Below, one piece after another: positions 19,264 through 30,336 of a stretch of 64,000 bases of DNA. The notes under the pieces are model-generated. The model did not search any database. It was given only the letters and a program-made list of their open reading frames with translations, and was not told the origin of the DNA. The DNA comes from Paraburkholderia saeva (GTDB lineage Bacteria; Pseudomonadota; Gammaproteobacteria; Burkholderiales; Burkholderiaceae). The translations under genes were made by a program, and so were the position numbers. The stretch's first letter is position 1. Each line of letters begins with the position of its first letter. The stretch spans positions 310,001-374,000 of the forward strand of contig NZ_CAJQZC010000004.1 in assembly GCF_907164555.1 (NCBI RefSeq), read 5' to 3'.

Positions 19264-20181
19264 ATGTCGTTCCAGTTTCCAGAAACCTTCCCTTTCCGCG
19301 CACCGAAGTCACCTCAAGGCCGCATCGCGCTCGCGCTTACGGTCGTCTATATCGTGTGGGGCTCGACGTACCTGGCCGTGCACGTGGCGCTCGGGTCGTT
19401 CCCGCCGCTGCTGCTCTCGGGGCTGCGTAACCTGTTCGCGGGCATCGGACTCTTTGTCTTCGCAGTGCGCCGCCAGCCGGCCTGGCCGGGCGCGGCGGAA
19501 GTGCGCAACGCAGGGCTGGTCGGCACGATGCTGGTGGGCCTGTCGAGCGGCATGCTGGCCTACGGGATGCGGACCGTGGGCACCGGCACGGCGGCTGTCA
19601 TGGTCGCCACGGTGCCGCTCTTCGCGACGATGATTGCGGCGCTCGCGGGCCGCAAGACCGGCAGGGGCGAATGGTTCGCGATTGGTCTCGGCCTTGTCGG
19701 CATTGCGATCCTCAGTCACGGCGATACGTCGCCGGGGTCCGCCGGCGGCAGCCTTGCGATTCTTTGTGGCGCGCTCTTCTGGGCCGGCGGCGCGCATCTG
19801 GCCGGACGGCTGAAACTGCCATCCGACCTGTTTCTCTCGACCTCGCTGCAGATTGGCCTCGGCGGCGGCATGTCGACGCTCGTCGCGTGGATATCCGGCG
19901 AGCGGATGATGGAGGTGCATTTCCTGCCGGTCGTCGCGTTTCTGTATCTGATGCTGATCGGCACGATGGCCGCATACGTCGCGTATGGCTACCTGATCCG
20001 CCACACAAGTCCGATCATCGCGAGCAGTTGCATGTACGTGAATCCGGTCGTCGCCGTCGCGCTGGGCGCGCTGCTGCTTGGCGAGCCGGTCACGCGCTCG
20101 ACGGTGATCGCGACGGTGGTCATTCTCGCGAGCGTGGGTCTGTCGTTCTGGTTCGACTCGCGCCGACGCCGGATAGCCTGA
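19264..20181 (+). CDS. EamA/DMT-superfamily transporter
   Basis: A 305-residue membrane protein with about ten hydrophobic helices in two EamA repeats. The first repeat begins IVYIVWGSTYLAVHVAL-like (VVYIVWGSTYLAV, then RNLFAGIGLF), and the second ends NPVVAVALGALLLGEPVT, a hallmark of the family. Members export amino acids or other metabolites. The ATG at 19264 is chosen because GGTGGGTTGAG lies upstream and the membrane domain follows directly; the frame stays open to 19156 but that part is not protein-like. Confidence 0.88.
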   Translation: MSFQFPETFPFRAPKSPQGRIALALTVVYIVWGSTYLAVHVALGSFPPLLLSGLRNLFAGIGLFVFAVRRQPAWPGAAEVRNAGLVGTMLVGLSSGMLAYGMRTVGTGTAAVMVATVPLFATMIAALAGRKTGRGEWFAIGLGLVGIAILSHGDTSPGSAGGSLAILCGALFWAGGAHLAGRLKLPSDLFLSTSLQIGLGGGMSTLVAWISGERMMEVHFLPVVAFLYLMLIGTMAAYVAYGYLIRHTSPIIASSCMYVNPVVAVALGALLLGEPVTRSTVIATVVILASVGLSFWFDSRRRRIA

Positions 20182-20241
20182 TCGCGGCTGCGTGACGTTT
20201 GCAGCCTGTGCGTCTGCGGCCCGATCCGCAGCGGGCCCGAT

Positions 20242-22365
<2,124 letters not shown>

Positions 22366-22367
22366 CT

Positions 22368-22397
22368 AGCCCCGCGAAAGCATTGAATCGCGGGGCT
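22368..22397. terminator. Orphan strong hairpin between divergent genes
   Basis: A perfect 10-bp stem (AGCCCCGCGA / TCGCGGGGCT) with TTTT after it on the plus strand and AATTTTTCC a few bases after it on the minus strand. It lies between divergent fadH and the DUF4397 gene, where no gene should end. The rest of 22282-22632 shows no coding sequence. Confidence 0.6.
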
Positions 22398-22632
22398 TTT
22401 CGTAAGCGCAGCGCCTTCACGACGACCCGAGGCACACCGATTGCTCAACTCGATCGTCCGAACGACGCGGACTTCGTGTTTGAGAGGACACGTCCGCCAG
22501 GGATATGAAAGGTCGCCGGCGTTTGGACGACGTACTGCATGACGCCATTTTCAGTAATCGACGAAACAGGTGCCGGCAGAAAACGGCGACAACAAATTAA
22601 CGGCTCAAAGCCATTTGTGAGAGGTGGAGAAC

Positions 22633-23418
22633 ATGAAGCTTATCCGAACCATGGCAGCGCTGGTTGGCGCGGCATCTATCCTGTCGGCGTGCGGTGGCGG
22701 CACTAACGACGTTGGCAAAGAGCTCGGGTTGACGAACCCGGTTATTCACTTCGTTCACGCAATTCCCAGCGGCCCGACTGTCGACTTTCTCGTGAACGGC
22801 GCGGCGCTGCAAACCAAGATCGACTACAAGGGCGTCACGAACTTCGCGAACATCAACACCGGACAGACCTCCGTGGCCTACGCGGCGACGGGTACGACAA
22901 CGGCGCTCGCGAGCGGCTCGTTCTCTGACGTGGCAAAAGGCCATGAATACACGGTGATTGCCGTCCCCGGATTGCCGACGCCCGATATCGGTCTGATCGA
23001 CGACCCGTTCGACAAGGGTCTCCTGTCCAACAGCGCACGCGTGCGCGGCTTCAATGCATCGGTGAACGCACAGAACCTCGACCTGTATCTCGTCGCACCG
23101 GGCACGGACATCACGACCGTCAGCCCGACGATGGCAGGCCTCTCGTTCAAGAATGCAGTGCCCGCGAGTGGTCAGGATTCGATCTATTTGAACGGCGGCA
23201 CCTACGTGCTGATCGCGACGACGGCAGGCAGCAAGACGAAGATCTACCAGTCAGGCTCGTTCACGCTGGGCAATAACGCGGACTGGCTGATCACGTCGGT
23301 GCCGACGGCGGGCGCGCTGAGCCAGGCCATTCCGAACCAGTTGCACATGCTCGTCGCGCAAGGTGGCAATACGAGCACGCCTGCCATCGAGTTGAACGAC
23401 AGCCTCACGGGTCTCTGA
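22633..23418 (+). CDS. DUF4397 domain lipoprotein
   Basis: A 261-residue predicted lipoprotein: signal peptide with lipobox LSAC at about residues 17-20, then GGG. The mature part has the pattern IHFVHAIPSGPTVDFLVNG and later VRGFNASVNAQNLDLYLVAPG, which suggests two related halves of the DUF4397 type, a beta-rich extracytoplasmic domain of unknown function. The ATG at 22633 follows GAGGTGGAGAAC; another in-frame ATG nine bases earlier is overlapped by that site. It ends at a strong terminator, so it is a single-gene unit. Confidence 0.85.
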   Translation: MKLIRTMAALVGAASILSACGGGTNDVGKELGLTNPVIHFVHAIPSGPTVDFLVNGAALQTKIDYKGVTNFANINTGQTSVAYAATGTTTALASGSFSDVAKGHEYTVIAVPGLPTPDIGLIDDPFDKGLLSNSARVRGFNASVNAQNLDLYLVAPGTDITTVSPTMAGLSFKNAVPASGQDSIYLNGGTYVLIATTAGSKTKIYQSGSFTLGNNADWLITSVPTAGALSQAIPNQLHMLVAQGGNTSTPAIELNDSLTGL

Positions 23419-23475
23419 TCCAGTGAAACGGCTGGGCATGAAATAACGCAGGCGGCATGGCAGGGGGAGGGCACG

Positions 23476-23511
23476 ACGGCGATCCACGAAAGTGGATCGC
23501 CGTTTTGTCTT
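23476..23511 (+). terminator. Rho-independent terminator of the DUF4397 gene
   Basis: Perfect 12-bp stem (ACGGCGATCCAC / GTGGATCGCCGT), GAAA loop, then TTTTGTCTT. Confidence 0.92.
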
Positions 23512-23562
23512 GAGCGCCTGAATTCGCGCTGGAAAATGACGGCATGTGTCACAAGATGCCAA

Positions 23563-23597
23563 AACAAAAAAAGCCCGCCGCATGTGACGCGGCGGGC
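23563..23597 (-). terminator. Rho-independent terminator of the entericidin gene
   Basis: On the minus strand a 9-bp stem (GCCCGCCGC / GCGGCGGGC) is followed by TTTTTTTGTTTT. Confidence 0.92.
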
Positions 23598-23657
23598 AGG
23601 CAGCCCTCGGAGGCTCAAGTCAGGGCGCGCACCCGAAGGCGCGCGCGGGCAACGGAT

Positions 23658-23795
23658 TTATTTGGCCTTTTCCGCTGAGTTCGAAATGGCGTTGCCGCCC
23701 TTGGAGATGTCCTGGCCCGCACCCTCTACGGTATTGCAACCGGCGGCCAGTATCGCGGACCCTGCGAGCAGAAGCAAAGCGATCAGTCGAGTCAT
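23658..23795 (-). CDS. Entericidin A/B family lipoprotein
   Basis: A 45-residue frame beginning MTRLIALLLLAGSAILAAGC: a lipoprotein signal with lipobox LAAGC-type (AAGC), then NTVEGAGQDISKGGNAIS, the conserved entericidin core. AAGGGGAACACTC precedes the ATG, and a strong terminator follows 60 bases after the stop. Entericidins A and B are membrane lipoproteins described as an antidote/toxin pair linked to stationary-phase lysis in enteric bacteria; in Burkholderia single copies like this are common and their role is not established. Confidence 0.93.
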   Translation of the reverse strand: MTRLIALLLLAGSAILAAGCNTVEGAGQDISKGGNAISNSAEKAK

Positions 23796-24009
23796 GAGTG
23801 TTCCCCTTGTGAAGTGGCATCGACATACGCGCCATGTGGTTTACCGTTCGGTTCGCCGTGAGGCCCGACGCCTGCTATCTATCGTCCGACCGGGCGATGA
23901 AGCAAGCCGATCCGGTCTGATTGCATGTTAAAAAAAGGGGCGGGCCGCCGCTGTCGGCGTGGTTGCGATTTTCCTGTAGGCGGCCTCCGGTGTTCGCGTC
24001 GGCGCAATC

Positions 24010-25467
24010 CTACGTACGTGCGTTGGGTGTCGTGACAGGCGAAGACCCGGAAGGTGCGGAAGGCGCGGAGGTCCCTTCATCGAACGGGGTGATCGTGCTG
24101 ACTGTCGGCATCGTCACGCGAATGTCGGTGCCGCCCGCCGCTCCGCGCCGGATGTCGAAGTGTCCACCGCGCGCGGCAACCCGCTGGCGCATGCCGAGCA
24201 GGCCGTGCGTGTGCGTGCGCTTGAGATCGGCGGGCGTGATGCCGATGCCGTTGTCAGCGATATGGAGCGCCACCTGGTCGGCGTGAACCGTCAGGCCGAT
24301 CGATACGCGTGATGCATTCGCATACTTCGCGGCGTTCGTCAGCGATTCCTGCGCGACGCGAAAGAGCGCGATCTCCGTCTGTTCGTCGAGCTTGATGTCG
24401 TCTGCGGGAAGCTGCTGGTCGAGCACCCAGCCGTTGCGTTGCGCGGCCTCGTCGCCGAGCGTGCGAAGGGCGGTCACGAGCCCGAAATTGGCCAGGACGG
24501 TGGGCCGCATGTCCTCGATAATGCGGCGCTTGAGTGCGATGCCCTGATCGAGATTGGCGAGCGCGCGCGTGAGCTTCTCGGAGATCGCAGGCTCGGCGTC
24601 CTTCAGTTTGCGGTTCGCCCACGCGACATCCATCTTGCTCGCCGTGAGAATCGCACCGAGTTCGTCGTGCAACTCGCGCGCAAGCTGGGTTTTCTCGTTT
24701 TCGCTCACGGCCTGCAAATGCCAGCCGAGTGCCTCGAGCTGGCGCGTTCGCTCGGTGACCAGCTGGTCGAGTTCTTCCTGTTGCGTGATCAACTGGCGCT
24801 GCACGCGCGCCTGGCGTTCGAACTGGATGCCGAGATTACGGAACAGCAGGATGAACAGCACGATGTTCAACGCCGAGAGGCCGCCCGCAATGAACGTCGA
24901 GATGCGCTGACCGGTGCGGCTCGCATCGAGTGCGTGCTGGGCGCGGCGCTCTTCGTTGTCGCGCAGGAGTGTGAGTGTGCTTTCGACCAGCGCGGCATCG
25001 ACGGGACGTGCGTCGGTGGGTGCAGGACAGTTCGACAGATCGACGTCGGGCGCGGCTTGTTGCAGTGCGTCGCGACCTGCGCCCGAACGCGCCTCGATCA
25101 GCCGCGCAATCTGGCTGAAGCTGGCCTGTTCGGCACTGTCGGCATGCAGGCGGAACCAGGCGTCGAGCTGCTGCGACGTCTGACGGATCTGGCCAGCGGT
25201 CGTGCACCAGGCGCTTGCCCACAACTGCTGTTTCGTCAGGAGGAACGTGCTTTCGTCGGCCGTGAGCTGCGCAAGCTGCTTAGCGAGTGTGCCCAGTTGA
25301 ACCGTTGCGCCTTTCGCTTCGAGTGCGGTTTCGTACTCGCCCGCGATGCGCTGGCGGCCCGTTTCAAGAATCACGAGGCCGCCGACGGTGATGACGATCG
25401 CGACTGTCATCGCAATCGCCCAGCTGCGGTTGCGCATCCAGTCGTTGAAGCGTGCGGCTGTATTCAA
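24010..25467 (-). CDS. NarX/UhpB-type sensor histidine kinase
   Basis: A 485-residue membrane kinase. Helix 1 (residues ~15-35) and helix 2 (~195-215) bracket a ~160-residue periplasmic sensor domain containing two cysteines (WCTT and SNCPAP). A coiled-coil linker follows, then the HisKA_3 phosphoacceptor [13 protein letters not shown] and an HATPase domain ([28 protein letters not shown]). Such kinases pair with LuxR-type response regulators, and one lies at 26945-27577. Start is TTG with AGGAG six bases upstream. The C-terminal tail is rich in Thr, Ser and Pro. Confidence 0.88.
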   Translation of the reverse strand: MNTAARFNDWMRNRSWAIAMTVAIVITVGGLVILETGRQRIAGEYETALEAKGATVQLGTLAKQLAQLTADESTFLLTKQQLWASAWCTTAGQIRQTSQQLDAWFRLHADSAEQASFSQIARLIEARSGAGRDALQQAAPDVDLSNCPAPTDARPVDAALVESTLTLLRDNEERRAQHALDASRTGQRISTFIAGGLSALNIVLFILLFRNLGIQFERQARVQRQLITQQEELDQLVTERTRQLEALGWHLQAVSENEKTQLARELHDELGAILTASKMDVAWANRKLKDAEPAISEKLTRALANLDQGIALKRRIIEDMRPTVLANFGLVTALRTLGDEAAQRNGWVLDQQLPADDIKLDEQTEIALFRVAQESLTNAAKYANASRVSIGLTVHADQVALHIADNGIGITPADLKRTHTHGLLGMRQRVAARGGHFDIRRGAAGGTDIRVTMPTVSTITPFDEGTSAPSAPSGSSPVTTPNART

Positions 25468-25696
25468 GGTCGCTCCTGAATTGAAGCATCAGTGTAGCGT
25501 CTGCCGCGCGTTGCGCGCGCTTCCGTGCGCCCCGTTCGGTGTGGGGCGGCGGCGCACGCGCGCCAGTAAAGCTTCCGTAATCGCGTGTAAGCGGATTCTC
25601 ACACGAAAACCGGCGCGCGCCGGAGTGTCAACGCCCGCATGCATCTTTACGATGAGAACCAGTCCCAGTCTCTTACACGTAAAGGAGGAAACGATC

Positions 25697-25873
25697 ATGC
25701 TCAAGTGGGCGCTGATTTTCGCCGTCATCGCAGTCGTTGCCGGCCTCTGCGGGTTCACCGGCATTGCGGCAGGCGCTGCGGGAATCGCCAAATTCCTGTT
25801 CGTGCTGTTCCTGATTCTGTGCGTGGTGTTCCTCGTGCTTGGCTTTGTCGTGACGAAAAAAATAGTCGACTAG
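25697..25873 (+). CDS. DUF1328 small membrane protein (YtjA-like), copy 1
   Basis: A 58-residue protein almost wholly hydrophobic, with two helices around [14 protein letters not shown]. This is the signature of the DUF1328/YtjA family, whose function is unknown. AAAGGAGGAAACGATC before the ATG is an almost perfect ribosome binding site. A close paralogue follows 62 bases downstream, then a ferritin-like gene, suggesting a stress-related operon; that role is inferred from neighbours. The upstream 25468-25696 region holds the divergent promoters with the kinase gene. Confidence 0.9.
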   Translation: MLKWALIFAVIAVVAGLCGFTGIAAGAAGIAKFLFVLFLILCVVFLVLGFVVTKKIVD

Positions 25874-25935
25874 CGAAGCGCTGTGGGGGCCGTTCAGTGC
25901 TTTAACAAAAACCAGTAGTCACAGGGAGAACCGCC

Positions 25936-26097
25936 ATGCTTCACTATGCAGTCGTATTTTTCGTCATAGCGATCATCGCCGCGGTGTTCGGCTTTACCGG
26001 CATTGCGGCTGGTGCGGCAGAAATCGCCAAGATTCTGTTTTATATTTTTCTGGTCGTTTTCGTCGTCACGTTGCTGCTCGGCGTGTTTCGAACGTAG
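25936..26097 (+). CDS. DUF1328 small membrane protein (YtjA-like), copy 2
   Basis: A 53-residue paralogue of the preceding gene ([32 protein letters not shown]), sharing the FTGIAAGAA core. The ATG follows CAGGGAGAACCGCC. Unlike copy 1 it has a Glu in the loop (AAEIAK versus AAGIAK) and ends GVFRT instead of with a lysine-rich tail. Confidence 0.9.
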   Translation: MLHYAVVFFVIAIIAAVFGFTGIAAGAAEIAKILFYIFLVVFVVTLLLGVFRT

Positions 26098-26184
26098 CCA
26101 GCACATTCGTCGATACCATCAGGCGCGTGGCCGCTTTGCGGCACACGCGCCATTCCCCCACAGATCAGTACAAGGAGTGGCTAA

Positions 26185-26748
26185 ATGTCGAAAACCTCTA
26201 CCGGGCAGAGCGCGACGCAAGGCTCTTTTGTCATGGATGTGAAGAAGATCCGCGAGCAGGCGCGCCAGCACATGTCTGAAGGATCGGTGACGCAGAGCTA
26301 TGCCGCGGATCGTGAGACGGTGCTCAAGCTGCTGAACGATTCGCTCGCGACGGAGATCATCTGCGTGCTGCGCTACAAGCGTCATTACTTCATGGCCAAA
26401 GGGATCAATTCGGAAGGCGTGGCAACGGAATTTCTCGAGCACGCCAACGAAGAGCAGGGTCACGCCGATACGCTTGCCGCACGCATCGTGCAACTGGGCG
26501 GCGAGCCTGACTTCGCGCCTGATGGCCTCGCCTCGCGCGCGCATTCGGAATACAAGGAAGGCAAGGATCTGACCGACATGATCCGCGAGAACCTGATTGC
26601 CGAGCGCATCGCCATCGATTCGTATCGCGAGATCATCAACTATATCGGCGACAAGGACGTCACGACACGCCGCATCTTCGAGGAGATTCTCGCCGTCGAA
26701 GAAGAGCACGCCGACGATATGGCGGATCTGCTCGAAGGCCGCAAGTAG
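26185..26748 (+). CDS. Bacterioferritin-like ferritin-domain protein
   Basis: A 187-residue four-helix-bundle protein. Iron-ligand motifs are visible: LATEIICVLRYKRHYF in helix A, HANEEQGHADTLAARI in helix B, and IAERIAIDSYREII and AVEEEHADDMADLLEG in helices C and D, giving two ExxH sets of a di-iron ferroxidase. It probably stores or detoxifies iron; a haem-binding methionine typical of Bfr cannot be assigned with confidence. CAAGGAGTGGCTAA before the ATG supports the start; a second ATG lies at 26233. It follows the DUF1328 pair and precedes the response regulators. Confidence 0.88.
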   Translation: MSKTSTGQSATQGSFVMDVKKIREQARQHMSEGSVTQSYAADRETVLKLLNDSLATEIICVLRYKRHYFMAKGINSEGVATEFLEHANEEQGHADTLAARIVQLGGEPDFAPDGLASRAHSEYKEGKDLTDMIRENLIAERIAIDSYREIINYIGDKDVTTRRIFEEILAVEEEHADDMADLLEGRK

Positions 26749-26944
26749 GCGAGAAGGTCGGCGAGACCGCGAACGCGCCGAGGCGTTGTCCCGATGCGCG
26801 TTTGCGGCTTGACGCCGAGCGGATTGCGAGCGCCTTTAAAGCGTCGCGCGCCTGTGTTGGGTAAAGGCGGTCCCGGCAGGCATGCGCCGGGACACCACTA
26901 CAATAGGTGCTTTGGACAAACCGCCACGGCACGGATGGGAACCG

Positions 26945-27577
26945 ATGATTCGAGTCTTGATAGCCGACGATCACGCCATCGTACGAGGCGGATTCAGACA
27001 GTTCGTCGCCGATGAGCCGGACATGTGCGTCGCAGCCGAAGCCTCGACCGGCGACGAAGCGATCAGTCACGTGCGCGAACAGGCGTTCGACGTCGTCCTG
27101 CTCGATATCGCGATGCCCGACAAGAACGGCATCGATACGCTGCGCGTCATCAAGCAGGTGCGCCCGGAGCAGGGCGTGCTGATCCTGTCCGGCTATCCGG
27201 AGAGCCAGTACGCAATCAACCTGCTGCGCGCGGGCGCCAATGGGTATCTGAACAAGGACTGCGAGCCTGATGAGATCGTGCGGGCCATCCGCGCCGTGGC
27301 GCGCGGGCATCGCTATCTGTCGGAGACAGTGGCCGATACGCTCGCGAACAAGCTCGACAAACCGGCCGCGGGTCAGCCGCACGAGCAGCTGTCGGAGCGT
27401 GAGTTCCAGATCTTCTGCAAACTTGCTGCCGGACAGATTCCGACGGATATCGCGGAGGAACTGCATCTTTCCGTGAAGACCGTGAGCACCTATCGGGCAC
27501 GCGTACTGGAGAAGATGAATCTCACGAACAACGCAGATTTGACGTACTACGCGATCAAGAACGGCCTGATCGAGTAA
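26945..27577 (+). CDS. LuxR/NarL-family response regulator
   Basis: A 210-residue two-domain regulator. The receiver domain has the acidic pocket (LIADDH), phospho-acceptor Asp in VVLLDIAMPDKNG, and the conserved Lys in NGYLNKD. The C-terminal LuxR HTH is QLSEREFQIFCKLAAGQ followed by LHLSVKTVSTYRARVLEKM. It likely receives phosphate from the NarX-type kinase at 24010-25467, the only HisKA_3 kinase in the window. The ATG at 26945 fits the receiver start. The next gene follows after 8 bases. Confidence 0.92.
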   Translation: MIRVLIADDHAIVRGGFRQFVADEPDMCVAAEASTGDEAISHVREQAFDVVLLDIAMPDKNGIDTLRVIKQVRPEQGVLILSGYPESQYAINLLRAGANGYLNKDCEPDEIVRAIRAVARGHRYLSETVADTLANKLDKPAAGQPHEQLSEREFQIFCKLAAGQIPTDIAEELHLSVKTVSTYRARVLEKMNLTNNADLTYYAIKNGLIE

Positions 27578-27585
27578 GGCGCGCA

Positions 27586-28035
27586 ATGGCAAACGATCCC
27601 ATGAGCCGCAATTCCGAAACCTTCCCCGACGAGACCCGCGGCGCGCCGTTGCGCGTGCTGCTGATCGAGGATTCGCCGCTGATCCGGCGCAGCCTGGTGG
27701 AAGCGATCGATGCGTCCGGCACGTTCCAGGTCGCCGCGTACGCCGACACTGCCGACGACGCCATTGCGCTCCTCGGCGGCGAAAAGTTCGACGCCGTGAT
27801 CGTCGATCTGCAGCTCAAGCATGGGTCGGGTGTGCCGGTGCTGGCCTCGCTTCAGCGCGAAGGGCTGATCGATACGATGTTCGTCGCGGTCCTGACGAAT
27901 CACGCGTTGCCGGCCTATCGCGAGCGCTGCGAGCAGTATGGGGTGCGGCACTTCTACGACAAATCGTTCGAGTTCGATCGCGTGATCGACGCGTTGCACG
28001 ACTACGCGCGCGCGCGCGGCAGTCGGCCTGTCTGA
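27586..28035 (+). CDS. Stand-alone receiver-domain response regulator
   Basis: A 149-residue single receiver domain with acidic residues in LIEDSPLIRR, Asp in VIVDLQLKHGSG, Thr in AVLTNHA and Lys in FYDKSFEF. No output domain. TAAGG lies nine bases before the ATG, and the gene follows the LuxR-type regulator by 8 bases, so they are co-transcribed. It may act as a phosphate sink or a protein-interaction switch in the same pathway; this is inferred. Confidence 0.88.
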   Translation: MANDPMSRNSETFPDETRGAPLRVLLIEDSPLIRRSLVEAIDASGTFQVAAYADTADDAIALLGGEKFDAVIVDLQLKHGSGVPVLASLQREGLIDTMFVAVLTNHALPAYRERCEQYGVRHFYDKSFEFDRVIDALHDYARARGSRPV

Positions 28036-28075
28036 TTCCCCGAGCTTCGCGCGACCCGGCGCGTGCGCAACGCGC

Positions 28076-29281
28076 TCACAGCGCGCTCACGGCAGCCGGT
28101 TCGCTGCGCAGATGATTCCATGCCGCGAGCCCGGCGCACAGAAAACCTGCAATCGAAACACCGACCCAGCCGAACGCGTGCCAGGCGAGTCCGCCGATTG
28201 CCGAGCCTGCCGCACCGCCGATGAAATAGCACACCATGTAGACCGTATTCACGCGGCTGCGCGCTTCGGGCTTTAGCGCGTAGATGCGCGACTGGTTGGA
28301 AATCTGCGCGGCCTGCACGCCGATATCCAGCACGATCACGCCGACGACCAGCCCGGCAATGCTCGCGCCCGACACGCCGAAAATCACAAACGACAGCGCA
28401 ACGAGCCCGATGGCGAGCGTAATGATCGAACGCGGCCCGCGTTTGTCGGAAAACTTGCCGGCGTACGGCGCGGCGAGCGCGCCGGCGGCGCCCACGATGC
28501 CGAAGAGCCCGGCCGCCTGCGGTCCCAGATGAAACGGCGGCCCGGCCAGCAGCAGCGACAGTACGGACCAGAAGATGCTGAACGAAGCAAAGAGCGCGGC
28601 GCCCGTGAGCGACGCCTCGCGCAGCCCGCGATGCTCGACGCTCAGATGCCACATCGAAGCGAGGAGCTTGCCGTAGCCGAGCGTCGACGTGGGCTGACTC
28701 TTCGGCAGACGCATCACGATGACGACCGAAAGCGCGAGCAGCGCGACGATCGACGCAAAGAACACCGTACGCCAGCCGAAATATTCCGCAATCAATCCGG
28801 CGGCGGTCCGGGCAAGCAGGATGCCGAGCAGCAGGCCGCTCATGACGGTGCCAACCGCGTGTCCGCGGGCCGACGGCGGCGCGAGTTCGGCAGCGAACGG
28901 CACGGCCTGTTGCGCGATTGTCGCGAGCACGCCGATCGCGAGACTCGCCAGAATCAGGACCGCAAGGCTCGGCGCGGTGCCCGCGATGAAGAGCGAGACG
29001 CACATGCCGGCCGTCTGCAGCAGAATCAGGAAGCGCCGGTCGAAACGGTCGCCAAGCGGCGCGAGCAGCAGCATGCCGGCCGCGTAACCGAGCTGCGTGA
29101 CGGCGGGCACCGCACCGATCCACGAAGCGCTATGCGGAAACGACTGACGGAAATCGTCGAGAAGCGGCTGGTTGTAATAGATGTTGGCGACCGCGACCCC
29201 GGCAATCGTCGCGAGTAGCAGCAACAGGCCGCGCAGCGCGGCGGGGGACAGGTCGGTGGCGCTCGGATCGGATGTGGACAT
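28076..29281 (-). CDS. MFS transporter (YgaY/arabinose-efflux-like)
   Basis: A 401-residue, 12-helix MFS permease. Helix 1 has VANIYYNQPLLDDFR, seen in a widespread group of putative exporters, and the helix 2-3 loop has GDRFDRRFLI (motif A). The second half carries AGKFSDKRGPRS. The substrate is unknown. The ATG at 29281 is taken as start because the six upstream codons depend on a TTG and neither start shows a strong ribosome binding site. It converges with the receiver gene and lies downstream of, but separate from, the phosphodiesterase operon. Confidence 0.85.
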   Translation of the reverse strand: MSTSDPSATDLSPAALRGLLLLLATIAGVAVANIYYNQPLLDDFRQSFPHSASWIGAVPAVTQLGYAAGMLLLAPLGDRFDRRFLILLQTAGMCVSLFIAGTAPSLAVLILASLAIGVLATIAQQAVPFAAELAPPSARGHAVGTVMSGLLLGILLARTAAGLIAEYFGWRTVFFASIVALLALSVVIVMRLPKSQPTSTLGYGKLLASMWHLSVEHRGLREASLTGAALFASFSIFWSVLSLLLAGPPFHLGPQAAGLFGIVGAAGALAAPYAGKFSDKRGPRSIITLAIGLVALSFVIFGVSGASIAGLVVGVIVLDIGVQAAQISNQSRIYALKPEARSRVNTVYMVCYFIGGAAGSAIGGLAWHAFGWVGVSIAGFLCAGLAAWNHLRSEPAAVSAL

Positions 29282-29459
29282 GGAAACACGCAACGGCAAA
29301 CGGGATGGACTCCACCGGCCGGTCAGTCAGCCGGAGAGACGGTGCCGCACGCCGGCGGCACCTTGAGCGTGCCGATCATACCGGAGCGCGCCTGACCCTG
29401 CTGGGCGCGCTCCCGGCGTATCGCCGCGTCACGCCAGCCGGAGCATGCCGTGGACGCGC

Positions 29460-30287
29460 TCAATCGATCAGTGCGCCAGCGGGCTCGTAGAACGGATACG
29501 GGCCGTCGGCGTCGTCGATATACGCGTGGTGCGTGACGATGCCCGTGGCAGGCGCATACCGGTGCAGCGCGAACGCCGGCGGTTCGAGCATGAAGGCGGA
29601 CGGCGCATCGTCGCGCAGATCGAGCGCGACCTGATGCGCAGGTGCGGGCACGGCCGAGGCGATCGTGCCGCCGAAGCGCATGAACATCGGCCGGTGCACA
29701 TGACCGCAGATCACGCGCTCGACGTTCGGATGCTGAGCGATGAGCCCGGCGAGGCGCACAGCGGCGGGCGGATCGAGTCGCACGCGATCCATATGACCAA
29801 TGCCGCATTCGAACGGCGGATGATGGAGCGCGACGATCACGGGTTGCTCGCGGGCGGCATCGAGTTGCGCCGCGAGCCATGCAAGACGCGCGTCGCACAA
29901 CTGGCCCGCGCTCTTCCCCGGCTGCAGCGAATCAAGTGCGATGAAGCGGATCGGGCCGATGTCCGCCGTGTAGTGCACGAATTCACCGCCTTCGAACAGT
30001 TCTGCACGCTCCGGAAACACCTCGCGAATTTCATCGCGCCCGTCATGGTTGCCGAGCAGCAGGTAGTACGGAATGTCGAGCGCGGCGAGCAGCGACTTCA
30101 GATGACGATACTGCTCGACCGTGCCCTGATCGACGAGATCGCCTGTCATCAGCACCATGTCGGGACGCGGCACCAGGGTGTTGAGCCGCGCGATGCAACG
30201 CGTCAGCGCGGCGGCGGTATCGACGCGCCGGTAGGCGAGCGCGCCGGGGTTCTTGATGTGCAGGTCGCTAATCTGGGCGATGAGCAT
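29460..30287 (-). CDS. Metallophosphodiesterase, GpdQ/CpdA family
   Basis: A 275-residue binuclear metallophosphoesterase with all family blocks in order: DLH in AQISDLHI, GDLVDQG, GNHDGRDE, ALHHPPFE and CGHVHRP. From memory the length and spacing, including HHPP then GHVH and the C-terminal extension, are closer to Enterobacter GpdQ (glycerophosphodiesterase, 274 residues) than to shorter CpdA (cAMP phosphodiesterase). It is the last gene of a LacI-controlled ABC-importer operon, starting 49 bases after the ATPase gene, so hydrolysis of an imported phosphodiester is the natural reading. AAGGACC lies before the ATG. Substrate is unproven. Confidence 0.85.
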   Translation of the reverse strand: MLIAQISDLHIKNPGALAYRRVDTAAALTRCIARLNTLVPRPDMVLMTGDLVDQGTVEQYRHLKSLLAALDIPYYLLLGNHDGRDEIREVFPERAELFEGGEFVHYTADIGPIRFIALDSLQPGKSAGQLCDARLAWLAAQLDAAREQPVIVALHHPPFECGIGHMDRVRLDPPAAVRLAGLIAQHPNVERVICGHVHRPMFMRFGGTIASAVPAPAHQVALDLRDDAPSAFMLEPPAFALHRYAPATGIVTHHAYIDDADGPYPFYEPAGALID

Positions 30288-30336
30288 GAAGAAGGTCCTT
30301 GCGTACGGAGTCAGATGTTTGCGCAGTATCGCATCG

